Shown: positions 22,481 to 32,655, counted from the stretch's first letter. The stretch is DNA of 64,000 nucleotides from Acanthosepion esculentum (GCA_964036315.1 OZ038500.1:60428446-60492445), one strand, 5' to 3'. Numbers and translations are program-made. The notes: a model not told the origin generated them from the letters alone.

Positions 22481-22904
22481 GACTAAACCGTAAGTCTGCT
22501 TCTCACATTTATTTGAAAGATTTTGTAGATAGGCAAAACGGAATTGTGCAGATATATTTACCTACCAGTAAAATAAGCAAATACCTTAATTTAATTAATG
22601 AACAAAAGTAGATAAAACACATAAAGAAATAACTAAATATGTGTAAAGTAATTGGTTGCCTTCTTTTTATCAACACTACTTTGTTTAATGCGATCGTTAA
22701 CATCCATTCGCTTCTATTAATGAATTTTCAGAAAGCAATTTGGAATACTAGTAAGAGGTGCAAAATAGAAAGTTTAATATCCTCCGAGTCGAAAAATGAA
22801 GTTATCCGCAAATCGTATGGTCGGTAAGTTTGAATATTTGATTGAAAAATACAAATTCTATTTCTATTTTCATCATCATATATAAACTGTAACTAATATA
22901 TATA

Positions 22905-23152
22905 GATTTAAAATATGGTTTTACCGCTACAAAGTGATAACCATGTTTCAGAAATGGAAGCTAAAGCCCCTGAATTTAATTTTGTTATTAAACCAAAGAC
23001 ATTAGTTCCATTTCCTCATCAAGCGGATATTCGCTTGATGAGGAAATGGAACTAATGTCTTTGGTTTAATAACAAAATTAAATTCAGGGGCTTTAGCTTC
23101 CATTTCTGAAACATGGTTATCACTGTGTAGCGGTAAAACCATATTTTAAATC
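22905..23152. mobile_element. 248-bp near-perfect palindrome (inverted dimer of a ribozyme repeat)
   Basis: Arms 22905-23025 and 23032-23152 are inverted copies of about 121 bp with only a handful of differences, and the spacer is 6 bp. Each arm, read outward, carries the hammerhead described at 23032-23132. It is homologous to 26700-26770 ('ttctgaaacatg', 'gtgtagcg'). The high identity means either recent insertion or gene conversion between arms. Confidence 0.9.
23032..23132 (+). ncRNA. Hammerhead-like ribozyme with extended stem II
   Basis: Stem I CGC/GCG (23032-23034 with 23130-23132) plus one U-G pair. The core TTGATGA has C3 changed to U. Stem II is a 10-bp helix (23042-23051 with 23098-23107) capped by a 46-nt insert. 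GAAA is at 23108-23111. Stem III is ACAU/GUGU and the cleavage triplet is GUA at 23129. The same structure is on the minus strand of the left arm. Confidence 0.5.
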
Positions 23153-23266
23153 TATTAATTTATAATATTAATGCTCTGTAAATTTAAATTTACATAGAGC
23201 ACTATTGTTGTAAAAATAAAAATATCTATAAGAACACCGAATTTTATATCTTACTGTTCTTTCCTT

Positions 23267-23272
<6 letters not shown>

Positions 23273-23352
<80 letters not shown>

Positions 23353-23475
23353 GAAATATAGTCTTAAAGTGTGCTATATTTATGGGATAAAGTGCTCAAT
23401 ATCTGAGATAAAGCGTGTGTAAATATAAAAGTGAACATAGAAGTCAACACTTAGAGGCGACAGGATGTTGACAAA
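23273..23475. mobile_element. (TA)n followed by a recurrent 'aagaaatatagtc' module
   Basis: TA tract 23273-23348, then 'gaagaaatatagtcttaaag' through 'aacacttagaggcgacag'. The same module follows (TA)n at 30737, 34583 and 62512, so the tract and the module travel together or the tract is the element end. Confidence 0.75.
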
Positions 23476-23810
23476 AGGTATGATGTTGTAAAACACGAAA
23501 TCCCTAATAATCCTCACCTCAAAACATCATTGATGATGTGTGCTAAAGAATCAAACAGATGTATTTCACGGAAGACTGTAGTTCTATTTAAATCAGATCA
23601 TCTAGAATTTCAAGTGCCACCATTTTCGTTATCAACAATAAATATAATTAAAATTATCAACAATATATATAAAAGAAATGAACAAATAAAATAAGTAATT
23701 AACTATCTTTAATTTTTGAACGGTAGTTTTTAACTACAGGTGAATCCCCCTAAGGTTTCATAAACAAATGGAATGGTTATTGTGCATTCGATATTAAAAT
23801 TTAATCAAAT

Positions 23811-23844
<34 letters not shown>

Positions 23845-24013
23845 GTACTGTTTCTCCTTGAAGGCACACTGCAAATCAGTGTGATTTTTTTTTATCTTCA
23901 ACATCTTTGTATATAAAGCGAAAACGACGTTTGAGAAAAGGTTCTGAAACTAACATTATATAATTAGGAATTTTTCTAGATAAAAATTCAGAATGGAATT
24001 TTCCGAAGTTAAT
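23476..24013. other. No gene; (ATC)n at 23813-23843
   Basis: AT-rich DNA with one short ATC microsatellite. Nothing else recognised. Confidence 0.4.
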
Positions 24014-24259
24014 GTGAGAAAGCTTAAATCGTAACATCTTTATTTATTCAATAAATAATTTCCTTGGATATCCATGCTCAACATTTCCAGTGAAAGGGAA
24101 AGTTAATGACCTTGTGCTAGCTCAGCATTTCCAGCATTTTTATGTGAACGACCACACTATCTATGAGGCTGTAAATGTGTCGCGCTGTGACATGGTCCTT
24201 GATACATACATTGTCCAGGACCACCATAAAGTGAAGTTGTGGTGCCAGGGAGTTCCTTA
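24014..24259 (+). CDS. Open frame without ATG, possible exon or relic ORF end
   Basis: Between a TGA near 24011 and a TAG at 24257-24259 the plus strand is open for about 80 codons, including FLGYPCSTFPVKG and AQHFQHFYVNDHTIYEAVNV, ending KVKLWCQGVP. The composition is protein-like and unlike its AT-rich surroundings. An acceptor-like 'caacatttccag' lies inside. I do not recognise the family. It could be a terminal exon or the end of a retroelement ORF. Confidence 0.3.
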
Positions 24260-24262
24260 GAT

Positions 24263-24706
24263 TTAGCAATCGCATATAGATGAGGGGGTGTTTAAAAGTT
24301 TGTATTTCTTATAGTAAAGATCGCAAACCTCAAGAGCCATTTGTAGCAGAGTGTTACTGAAGGAGGTATGTGATATGAATGTAGGAGGAAGTGTAAAGAG
24401 GACGGATAGCAATTGGACCATGACGAGTTTAAGTTTATAGTGCTCAGGGAAGTACGAGTGTGTACAATCGTATACCGGTTCTCGCGAAAAATAGAGCTCC
24501 AAGTTGAACAAATCATCATCAAATTTTCCCAATGAAAATGGCTGGTATGAAGAGCTGTTAGGTGGTAAAACAGTTTCATTTTGAAGAAGAAACTTTTTGT
24601 AATGTGTAGATGTTGTGTAGGATCCACCTAATCTGCATAGGTGACTACCAACTATATAAATAGTGGTTGGTACCGGAAGACGAAAGAGAGGAATCACGAG
24701 ATCCAA
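24263..24706 (-). CDS. 147-residue ORF, unrecognised
   Basis: A long minus-strand frame with no recognised domain. Its first ~25 codons overlap the promoter-like repeat at 24622-24905. The sequence is Ser/Leu/Tyr-rich with scattered Cys. Length alone is mildly unusual for this AT-rich window, but there is no splice, signal or homology support. Confidence 0.2.
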   Translation of the reverse strand: MDLVIPLFRLPVPTTIYIVGSHLCRLGGSYTTSTHYKKFLLQNETVLPPNSSSYQPFSLGKFDDDLFNLELYFSREPVYDCTHSYFPEHYKLKLVMVQLLSVLFTLPPTFISHTSFSNTLLQMALEVCDLYYKKYKLLNTPSSICDC

Positions 24707-24905
24707 CTAGAGACTCTGATCGACTGCGACTAGTCAACACATTCTCCAGGAACGTCTTCCCAGAAATATACAGAAATACTATATGTACTTATTGTGTACA
24801 CTTTCTTGTTATAATACATTCTTGTTCTAAGTACATTTGGTGTTGCATTATTATTCCATGCAATAGGCGAGATTCAACATTGAGTCAAGACTCAACAGTA
24901 GAAAA
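24622..24905 (+). mobile_element. LTR-like or promoter-bearing repeat, second copy
   Basis: Plus-strand copy of 5934-6230: 'ccacctaatctgcataggtg', a TATA-like 'tatataaatag' at 24653-24663, 'ttggtaccggaagac', 'gatccaactagagactctg', 'acacattctccaggaacg', then 'ttattattccatgcaa'. The downstream limit is near 'attcaacattgag'. No coding region of its own. Confidence 0.5.
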
Positions 24906-25254
24906 AGGTCCAAGTGTAGCAAACAATCTTACCAATTTAGTTTAGGAGAGTTACTGAAGATATCAAGAAATTTTTTGTTGGTTGTTTTTTATATACCGTC
25001 TTATGCAGTAGAGCATCTTATAAGCAGCAAAATACATTAATTCATCTTTTTCCCCCCGCAGTTATGTGTTAAAAAGCAGAGTAGACTTAGCTCTCTCGCC
25101 ATGGCTGGCAACTAGTCTAGGAGGTGGAAAACTCTGAATTAAAAACTGTGGAGAAGGTAGTAGGAAGCCATTCTACTTTTTCCTAAGAAATCATTCACGG
25201 ATAATAAAAAAAGCAATTTGTGGAGAGCTATGGACACCTATGCCTGGAAAATAT

Positions 25255-25520
25255 ATAATACAGAAAATGTTCAACATATCAGCACCTATAGAGTATTTAA
25301 TGCCGAAATCTAAATATCTTCTATGTATTTTTTCTTTTGGAGATAATAATAGTTTTAGTGATACATGTATTACTAATTAACCCATAGCTGGGAAGAGAAT
25401 AGGTGGATTCATGCATTTCACATGGGTATTTTTGCGTAAGGGAATATTACAAAATCAACTGGAATTGGAACTCGGCTCTCCGATTAGGATTTCCGAGCGA
25501 TTATCTGTTAGATTAATCCG
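25255..25520 (-). mobile_element. tRNA-headed SINE, inverted
   Basis: On the minus strand the head has 'ggagagccgagttccaattc' (B-box region), then 'tgggaatggg'-type body sequence and a tail with 'cggcattaaatactctat'. Same family as 46680-46880, 49640-49890 and 63560-63800. Confidence 0.6.
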
Positions 25521-25599
25521 CCTATCCAAACATAAAGAGTATAGTATTCCCTAGAGGTGAGCAATCTAGGAGTTAAATTTTCTTAACGTCAATGATCGT

Positions 25600-26420
25600 A
25601 CGCAGTTTCAAAGTCATACGGCCCTGAGCTTCGTCAAGAAGAGTTTGAATAGAAATCCATGAAGAAGCATGAGGAATCTGGGAAAAGAGATGGATATTTC
25701 GGATAGTTCTTTATGGAGGATTTTGAAAGAAATGTTAGGGATAAAACCATAAAAGTTTCAACGAGGAGAGTCGCACTCAAGTGTCTACAAGCAAACGCGG
25801 TTTGACAGAGATTAGAAAATATTAGTGAAGATGCAAATATATCTTCGTTTTGTTGCGAAGAGATGTTTTCATCCGTGGGGTTAAATAACAAAATGACTGA
25901 ATTCACAAGGAAATATTGTCGAAGATATCAGTACACATTTCAAGAGAGAGAAAGATGTGGCTACTGCAGCTCCTGAGGGTTTGAAATCGCCCTTCATTTG
26001 AAATCGCCCTTCATTTGAAATCGCCCTTCATTTGAAATTACCCTTCATTTGAAATCGCCCTTCATTTGAAATCGCCCTTCATTTGAAATTACCCTTCATT
26101 TGAAATTGCCCTTCATTTGAAGAATTAGTGATGGTGAATAGCAGGGTTTGAGAGCAAATCCATTGGCAATCTCCAGATCTTCGCACACGCACAATTTCAT
26201 ACGGAACTGCTGTAAGAAACATTTGCTTGGATTTTTGACAACACAAATTGGCCTCCATCAAACTTTGACTTCAACCTTATGGACGTTGCGATATTCGAGG
26301 GCAACGTTTCCCGTATCTAATACTCAAGTGCACCAGAACATATGATTATAATTTGAGTGAAGAGGGTGAAGATGCCATGCATTTCATTTGAGAAGAGATT
26401 AAAGACTATGGAGGCGATAG
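25600..26420 (+). pseudogene. Tc1/mariner-superfamily transposase relic split by a minisatellite
   Basis: In mixed frames the plus strand gives SDSSLWRILKEMLGIKPYK (helix-turn-helix end), then CLQANAV. After the 18-bp array come AWIFDNTNWPPSN and FNLMDVAIFEG, matching the 'WPPSSPDLNPMDFAIW' motif around the last catalytic residue. Several frameshifts and stops are present. The array sits where the DDE core should be. Confidence 0.5.
25975..26122. repeat. 18-bp tandem repeat, about 8 copies
   Basis: Unit 'tttgaaatcgcccttcat', with variants aatta or aattg replacing aatcg. The variants occur in an ordered pattern, so multi-unit duplication is likely. It lies inside the transposase relic. Confidence 0.95.
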
Positions 26421-26422
26421 TG

Positions 26423-26695
26423 AACTGTACATATATGCAAAAAGTATTTCAATAAATATAACGATCAACCTGTAAACTTTCATTAACCTCAACCTCAAAT
26501 TTGTTTATTTTATGATAAAATTGCTTCAAAGCCGCACACCATAAGGACCTTTAAGCAAGATAGTGCGGAGAGGTATCTGGGCCTTCGGTGAAAAATTAAA
26601 GGGGCCTCTCGTCCAGCTTATAAAAAACTAATGGTAATTTTGAGAGAAATAACTCTGAATTCCTCAATTCATTCAATCATTTTTTATTATTAGTT
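26423..26695. other. No feature recognised
   Basis: AT-rich, no repeats I could match and no coding signal. Confidence 0.3.
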
Positions 26696-26701
26696 ATCTA
26701 C

Positions 26702-26759
26702 CATCTCCTGATGAAGTACCACCTTAGTTCTGAAACATGAAAGTTTTTGTGTAGCGATG
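26702..26759 (+). ncRNA. Hammerhead ribozyme, type I, likely
   Basis: The core CTGATGA (26708-26714) is intact. Stem I: 26702-26707 pairs with 26754-26759 at five of six positions. Stem II: AGTAC with GTTCT at four of five. GAAA is at 26732-26735. Stem III: ACAU with GUGU, 4 bp including a U-G pair. Cleavage triplet GUA ends at 26753. It is flanked by 'aatgcttttattgtagttt', typical of this retroelement family. Activity is not shown. Confidence 0.5.
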
Positions 26760-27590
26760 TAAAATGCTTTTATTGTAGTTTATTATAATAAAAATATTAT
26801 AATGGTAGAAGAGGTTACGTATGTTTATTAAGTCCTAATGCTCTTTGAAAAGGAATGAATCTGCTTCTTCCTGCAGACTATTCCATATCGGATATTCAAA
26901 TCATTACAGGACTAACGAGAACCTAACCGAAGCCCTTCATCAAAACTGTAAAAATGTTTTTAACACCTATTTTCCACTATTTAAGATGAGTCAGAGAATA
27001 ATATCGCGTATCTTTTTTTTTGGGGGGGTGCTTCTAAAACCCTAGAAATGAATAAAGGGATTTTTAGTATGTGTATCTTGTGTACACAGGATAATATTCT
27101 TGGCACTTTTGGTTTTTAAACAATTGTCAAAAATGTGGTTGATTAAATACAATTATTTAGTTCAAGACGAACTTTTAGGTTATATCTAGAGAGAAACTTT
27201 GTTTTGTCTGCATTGTTTGAAGTTCATTTTCAGCTCCGAACGTTGCAATTTCTTTATCTGGTCGAATGTAGAGCTCTTAATTGCTCGTCTGACTGCCTGA
27301 TTTATTTCTGTCTCATTTTGCCTTCAGATAAATGATGGCACGTTTTAACGCAGTGCTTTGATAACCGCCGTCTTAGCAACATTGTACATCCTGCTTGTTC
27401 TACTATATTATTTACGATTTTTAACTTCAATTAATTATCATCGCTATGCTAAATGTTGACAGACCCTAATTCCAACATCCAGTAATCTTACCATATTCGC
27501 AACTGTAATTCTTTGCTCACTTTCTTATAGTGGGTGCGTTTAATATTTTTAACAAACGCATCTTTATCCATATTTTATCAATTAAATTAT
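26760..27590. other. No gene recognised
   Basis: AT-rich DNA with one 66-residue frame at 26845 of unknown nature and a G-run at 27025. Nothing else supported. Confidence 0.3.
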
Positions 27591-27594
27591 TTTG

Positions 27595-28190
27595 TGATGT
27601 CAGCTAACACTCGGTTGACACTTTTTTTATGTCGGCTAACACTCGGTTGACACTTTTTTGATGTCAGCTAACATTCGGTTGACACTTTTTTATGTCAGCT
27701 AACACTCGGTTGACACTCTTTTGATGTCAGCTAACACTCGGTTGACACTTTTTATGTCAGCTGACACTCGGTTGGCACTTTTTATCTCAGCTAACACTCG
27801 GTTGACACTTTTTTTATGTCAGCTAACATTCGCTTAACACTTTTTTGATGTCAGCTAACACTCGGTTGACACTTTTTATGTCAGCTGACACTCGGTTGGC
27901 ACTTTTTATCTCAGCTAACACTCGGTTGACACTTTTTTTTTGTCAGCTAACACTCGGTTGACACTTTGTGATGTCATCTAACACTCGCTTGACACTTTTT
28001 ATGTCAGCTAACACTCGGTTGACACTTTTTATGTCGGCTAACACTCAGTTAACACTTTTTTATGTCAGCTAACACTCGGTTGACACTTTTTTGATGTCAG
28101 CTAACATTCGCTTAACACTTTTTTGATGTCAGCTAACACTCGGTTGACACTTTTTTGATGTCAGCGAACACTCGTTGTCACTTTTGTGAT
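27595..28190. repeat. 30-bp tandem array, about 19 units
   Basis: Unit 'gatgtcagctaacactcgg' plus 'ttgacactttt'. Units run 29-33 bp, differing in T-run length and in variants such as cattcgcttaacac and ctgacactcggttggc. A repeated pair of variants (27756-27815 and 27880-27940) shows block duplication. Confidence 0.95.
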
Positions 28191-28383
28191 GCCAACGAAT
28201 ACCTGTTACCACTGTTACTCGTTGTCACTTTCGTAATGCTCGTTGTAGTAGAGACTTTGTAAACGCACATACAACTTATAGCACGCCGTTGAACAATACT
28301 GGGTCAGACTCCTTCGAATGTCACTCGCGATAATAGTACTCTCTCGATAATACTCGCTCGAATAGTAATCCGTTTAGTGATCC

Positions 28384-28560
28384 TCCCCATCTATGGGTAA
28401 ATAGCAGGACAGACCGGGTTCAACAACCTGGGATGGCAACTGATCTACCGAAGAAAGTAATGGCAAACTACTACGGGAAAAAAAAACTGCCTCGTCAGTC
28501 ATGTATCGAAAGATACATGATCGGCTAAGCGTGTATCACGCATGGCACGTAACTGACTGA
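28384..28560 (+). mobile_element. 177-bp insert with perfect 9-bp target duplication
   Basis: TAGTGATCC occurs at 28375-28383 and 28561-28569, and copy A has an uninterrupted version of the site. The insert starts 'tccccatctatgggtaaat', shared with the SINE body at 63605-63630. It contains a 9-bp hairpin capped by GAAA (28499-28520). No coding capacity or clear terminal repeats; class uncertain. Confidence 0.7.
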
Positions 28561-28626
28561 TAGTGATCCGAATAGAGAAATAGTAAAGAGCATATCGAAC
28601 CGTATAGTAATAGAGGATAGAATATA

Positions 28627-29514
28627 CGAGGTTCATTCAATAAATAAGGTGAATTTTTCGGTATAAGGACTTCTAATACAGATTGAAGCTTACTTTTTTT
28701 AAATTTTTCAACGTAGTCTCCCAGCACTTTCACACACTTTTCCCATCTGTGCACAAGCTTCCGTATTCCCTCAGCGTAAAAATCTTTGGACAGATGTCTC
28801 AGCCAGTCGCTCACAACATTTTTGACTTCATCGTCACTTTTAAACTTCGTGCCTCTCGTGAACGCTTTCAAGGAACCAAACAGGTGAAAGTCTGAAGGGG
28901 CAACGTCTGGACTGTAAGGGGTATGAGGGAGCAGTTCCCAGCCCAGCTCGTTGATGGTCTGCACCGTTTGGGCTGCTGTGTGAAGTTTTGCGTTTTCATG
29001 ATGCATGATGACTCCTTCTGACTTATGATCCCAACAGATAAGCTCAAAGTCGTTGCAATGTCATCAAATGTCACCCTTCTGTCAGACTGAATGAGGTCAT
29101 TGACTGATTTGATCACCTCAGGAGACCTCACTTCTGTAGGCCTCCCAGGCCTGTCTTCATCCTCAACACTGCTCCGTCCTTCTTTAAACAATTTAGCCCT
29201 CTTGTAGACATTTGTTTTGGCTGAAAGATGTGGCACCATACACAGTTGACATTCTGCTATGAATGTCAACTGGTTTGCACCCTTCAGCAACCAAAAACTT
29301 GATAACTGACCGCTGTTCAATCCTGGAGCATGTTTCTTGGTCGGCCATCTTTGTTAATCGCCAAAACTCTCAAAGTTTTTTTTTTAATCTGCAAAAGAAA
29401 TTAAATCCATGTGAAAAAGAAGTAAAACAAAAATAAATAAAAAAGAGTAAGCTTCTATCTGTATTAGAAGTCCTTATACCGAAAAAATTCACATTATTTA
29501 TTGAATGACCCTCG
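28627..29514 (-). mobile_element. mariner-family transposon, internally deleted
   Basis: Terminal inverted repeats of about 55 bp (28627-28681 and 29460-29514, 'cgaggttcattcaataaat') are flanked by TA at 28625-28626 and 29515-29516. Length 888 bp against about 1.3 kb for intact mariners. The TIRs differ at only a few positions, so insertion was fairly recent. The target is the dispersed repeat, empty in copy A. Confidence 0.92.
28650..29348 (-). pseudogene. mariner transposase, frameshifted and lacking most of the DDE core
   Basis: Start ATG at 29348. The N-terminal part reads RSVIKFLVAEGCKP (first helix-turn-helix), a frameshift, then EDRPGRPTEV and SDRRVTFDDIAT (GRP linker and second helix-turn-helix). 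About 100 or more residues, including the first catalytic Asp, are missing. The C-terminal frame resumes with HHENAKLHTAAQT (usual HDNA motif, Asp replaced by Glu) and PHTPYSPDVAPSDFHLFGSL (third Asp). It ends with LGDYVEK. The copy cannot make active enzyme but its TIRs look intact. Confidence 0.9.
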
Positions 29515-29516
29515 TA

Positions 29517-29950
29517 TTTGTTTTGTAATATTTACAAAATGTTGGCAGGTCTCCAAAGGAGATAAAAGGAGTGAGGCTGGTTTTCCTTGGCTATCATAGT
29601 CCGAGTTAATCCGACTCACGATTTATTCATTCATTACAATTGACTCATTCATCACAAGAACGCATCCATCACCCCTCAATCCTGCACATACCACAATACC
29701 GCATATTCACAGGGGATGCACTAAACACCCTATGACATAAACATTTCAAAGTTTGTAATATGCAAATATATATACAAATTTCATGATACATGAAATAATG
29801 GAGGCGGGGGGACTGAACCCAGAAAACAAACTAAAATTGTAGCACAAAGATAAAACTAAAGTAAACAAATGTTAGTAAGACCCACCCAGCCGAGATGAAA
29901 ACAGGAGACAAAAACAAAAGGGGGAGATTGGGAATCTCCACATGGATCAT
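29517..29950. other. Unassigned insert in copy B
   Basis: Absent from copy A at the equivalent place. No terminal repeats, coding region or matches elsewhere in the window were found. Confidence 0.35.
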
Positions 29951-30150
29951 AAACAGAAGAAAATAGAGAGATAGACTAGAAACAGCGATCGTTAGTCGCC
30001 ACGATATTTTCCAATCATGCGTTTCCTCTATGGATCACGTGATCCACTTAATCCAATAATGGGATCGCCTGTGTTTGCTCACCGGCGATCTATGTTCAAA
30101 CTCAAGTGTCGGCAGCGACACTTTATTCCTATATGATAAATTATTAAGTT

Positions 30151-30665
30151 TACAGTTTAGTGGAAATTAAAATTGTCAATGAGCGGTCTCACCTTACAAC
30201 TGTTAACCCTTAACTATTGCATTTATAAAATGACCAGCCTAAATTGAAATTAAAATATTAACAATATTTTCCAGTAACGAAATAATTAATTGCAGTAGTT
30301 AGCGGAGGGGCATGTGGAAGCGGCGTGTCGTGTTCAAATTCAGAGATAGCCTGTTGGTCTCGCTTTTGTACGCGTGCCCTTTCGAAAAGCATGCATCTAT
30401 CAATTCTCTCATAACCGTACTTAAATAGTAGTTCTATTGAGCCTGGAGCGGCAGTCTGTCTAAAAGAAGCACTATTCTGAACATTGAAAAGAGTGACGGA
30501 AAACTATTCTTCTCTCTCTCCCAAGAACCCATAGCGATTTACAGGTAATAAAGAAAGGAGATCGGTGGATATCCAAGACTGCCTACGCCCTGAGGTGCCA
30601 CTACAGTAAAAAAAATGAAATGAAAAAGTTATTAAAATTTCAATTTTTGCATAAAGTTTTCTGCT

Positions 30666-30668
<3 letters not shown>
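30151..30668. other. No feature recognised
   Basis: Mixed sequence, slightly less AT-rich at 30300-30600; no ORF or repeat match seen. Confidence 0.3.
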
Positions 30669-30739
<71 letters not shown>

Positions 30740-30956
30740 GAAGAAATATAGTCTTAAAGTGTGCTATATTTATGGGATAAAGTGCTCAATATCGGAGATA
30801 GAGCGTGTGTAAATATAAAATATAAAAGTGGACATGGAAGTCAGCACTTAGAGGCGACAGTCTGTTTCATGCTAGTGCAATCGTCAGGCGTCTGACGATT
30901 GCACTAGCATGAAACAGACTGTCGCCTCTAAATGCTGACTTCCATGTCCACTTTTA

Positions 30957-31000
<44 letters not shown>
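30669..31000. mobile_element. Foldback with hammerhead-like arms, bordered by (TA)n on both sides
   Basis: (TA)n 30669-30735, the 'aagaaatatagtc' module, then inverted arms of about 64 bp (30827-30890 and 30891-30954) meeting at 'gtcaggcgtctgac', then (TA)n again. In the right arm 30892-30923 reads CTGACGA, a TTGC/GCAT hairpin (3 of 4 pairs), GAAA, stem III ACAG/CTGT and the triplet GUC. Stem I pairs poorly. Single-arm copies are at 62512-62655 and 34583-34725. Confidence 0.7.
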
Positions 31001-31004
<4 letters not shown>

Positions 31005-31440
31005 GAGACATAGAGAGAAAGTGAGACAGATAGAGAAAGGAAGAGAAACAATGACAGAGACAGAGGGAGATAAAGACTAACTGTGACAGAGATAGAGAGA
31101 GAGAGTAAGAGAGATACGGAGACAAAGACAGAGAGAGACAGAGAGAGAAGAGGAGAGAAACAGTAACAGGAACACAGAGAGCGGAAGATAGAGACAGAGA
31201 CAGAAACAGAAAGACTGAGAGAAATAGAGAGAGACACAAAAAGAGAGAGAGAGTCGAAGAGTGATGTGACACACAGAGAGAAAGAGAGTGGATGAGAGGC
31301 AGTGACAGCAACACTGAGAGAGAGTCAGTGACAGAGAAAGATAGAGGAAGAGGGGACGAGAGGAGAAATAAAAAGAAGACCGTAGTCAAGGAAAAAAATA
31401 TAGACAAAAATAAATGTAGAAAGATTTTCGCATAAATTTT
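31005..31440 (-). repeat. Purine-rich (GAGACA)-type low-complexity tract
   Basis: Plus strand is A/G-rich with gagaga and gacaga repeats for about 430 bp; the Ser/Leu frames on the minus strand are repeat translations. Confidence 0.9.
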
Positions 31441-31474
31441 CCTTTAATATCCATTTTGGACCCCTCGTACGCGC

Positions 31475-32000
<526 letters not shown>

Positions 32001-32092
32001 TTATGTATGTATGTATTAGGTCTCTCTGTGTGTTCGTAGTTGATGTGTATAATGTATAAATCCTAAATAGCGGACAATTGATTTTCTCTTTC

Positions 32093-32650
32093 AAGAACGA
32101 TGCCTCTTGCTTTATGGGAAGAAGAAAAAGCCTTTCTTAGTCTAGCATGAAACAAAATCAATGACGACGTCAAGTATTGGTATGTTGGTTCTTTCAGGAA
32201 GAAAGGGTCAAGTCTCAGCAGGATTGAAGTCACATGGAGTGAAGCCATTTGTGTTACATAAAAGAAACATAGTCTTCCTTACCACAACTCAGTTCCCAAG
32301 TGATTTTACCATGAGTTTGAAATGCAAAGTTTACAGTCTAAAACTCATCTACAATATCTATGGTATATAAACTTAATATACTTCAAACAAATTTCTCCAC
32401 ATGTTGAAATCTAAATTCTTTATTCATAATGCGAAATTATTCATAGTTCTGTGCAGTGAATTTGAGATTATTTTCAGGTATGTTTTTAGTAAAAACGCGG
32501 TTTTTTTCATCTGCACATATGAGATGAAAATTGGGACTCATCAAAGAAAATTGTAGCGGACTAATCAAATTGTACTTATGCTAAAACAAAATATACAGTA
32601 TCGGAAATGAGAACAAAGAATAAAGATTTGATATGACACCGCTATAAAGT
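32093..32650. other. No feature recognised
   Basis: Unique AT-rich DNA with frames of 61-69 residues on each strand and no recognisable domain. Confidence 0.3.
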
Positions 32651-32655
32651 CTATA

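Larger units (their letters stand above)
27595..30150 (+). mobile_element. Dispersed repeat, copy B, with nested insertions
   Basis: Homologous to 389-862 (reverse). Segments 28190-28380, 28570-28620 and 29950-30150 carry the shared sequence. The gaps are a 177-bp insert with a 9-bp duplication (28384-28560), a mariner (28627-29514) and an undefined 29517-29950 stretch. The 30-bp array at 27595-28190 is an expansion of two units present in copy A. Confidence 0.7.

Noticed and set aside
25634..25906. 90-residue minus-strand ORF as a gene
   Set aside because: It is the complement of a plus-strand transposase relic with recognisable motifs.
27595..28190. 30-bp regular repeats as a CRISPR array
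   Set aside because: Units are directly adjacent with no unique spacers, lengths vary through T-runs, and the genome is eukaryotic.
28683..28895. 70-residue plus-strand ORF
   Set aside because: Antisense shadow of the mariner transposase C-terminal frame.
30884..31407. 117- and 159-residue minus-strand frames
   Set aside because: Both are translations of a GA/TA low-complexity tract.
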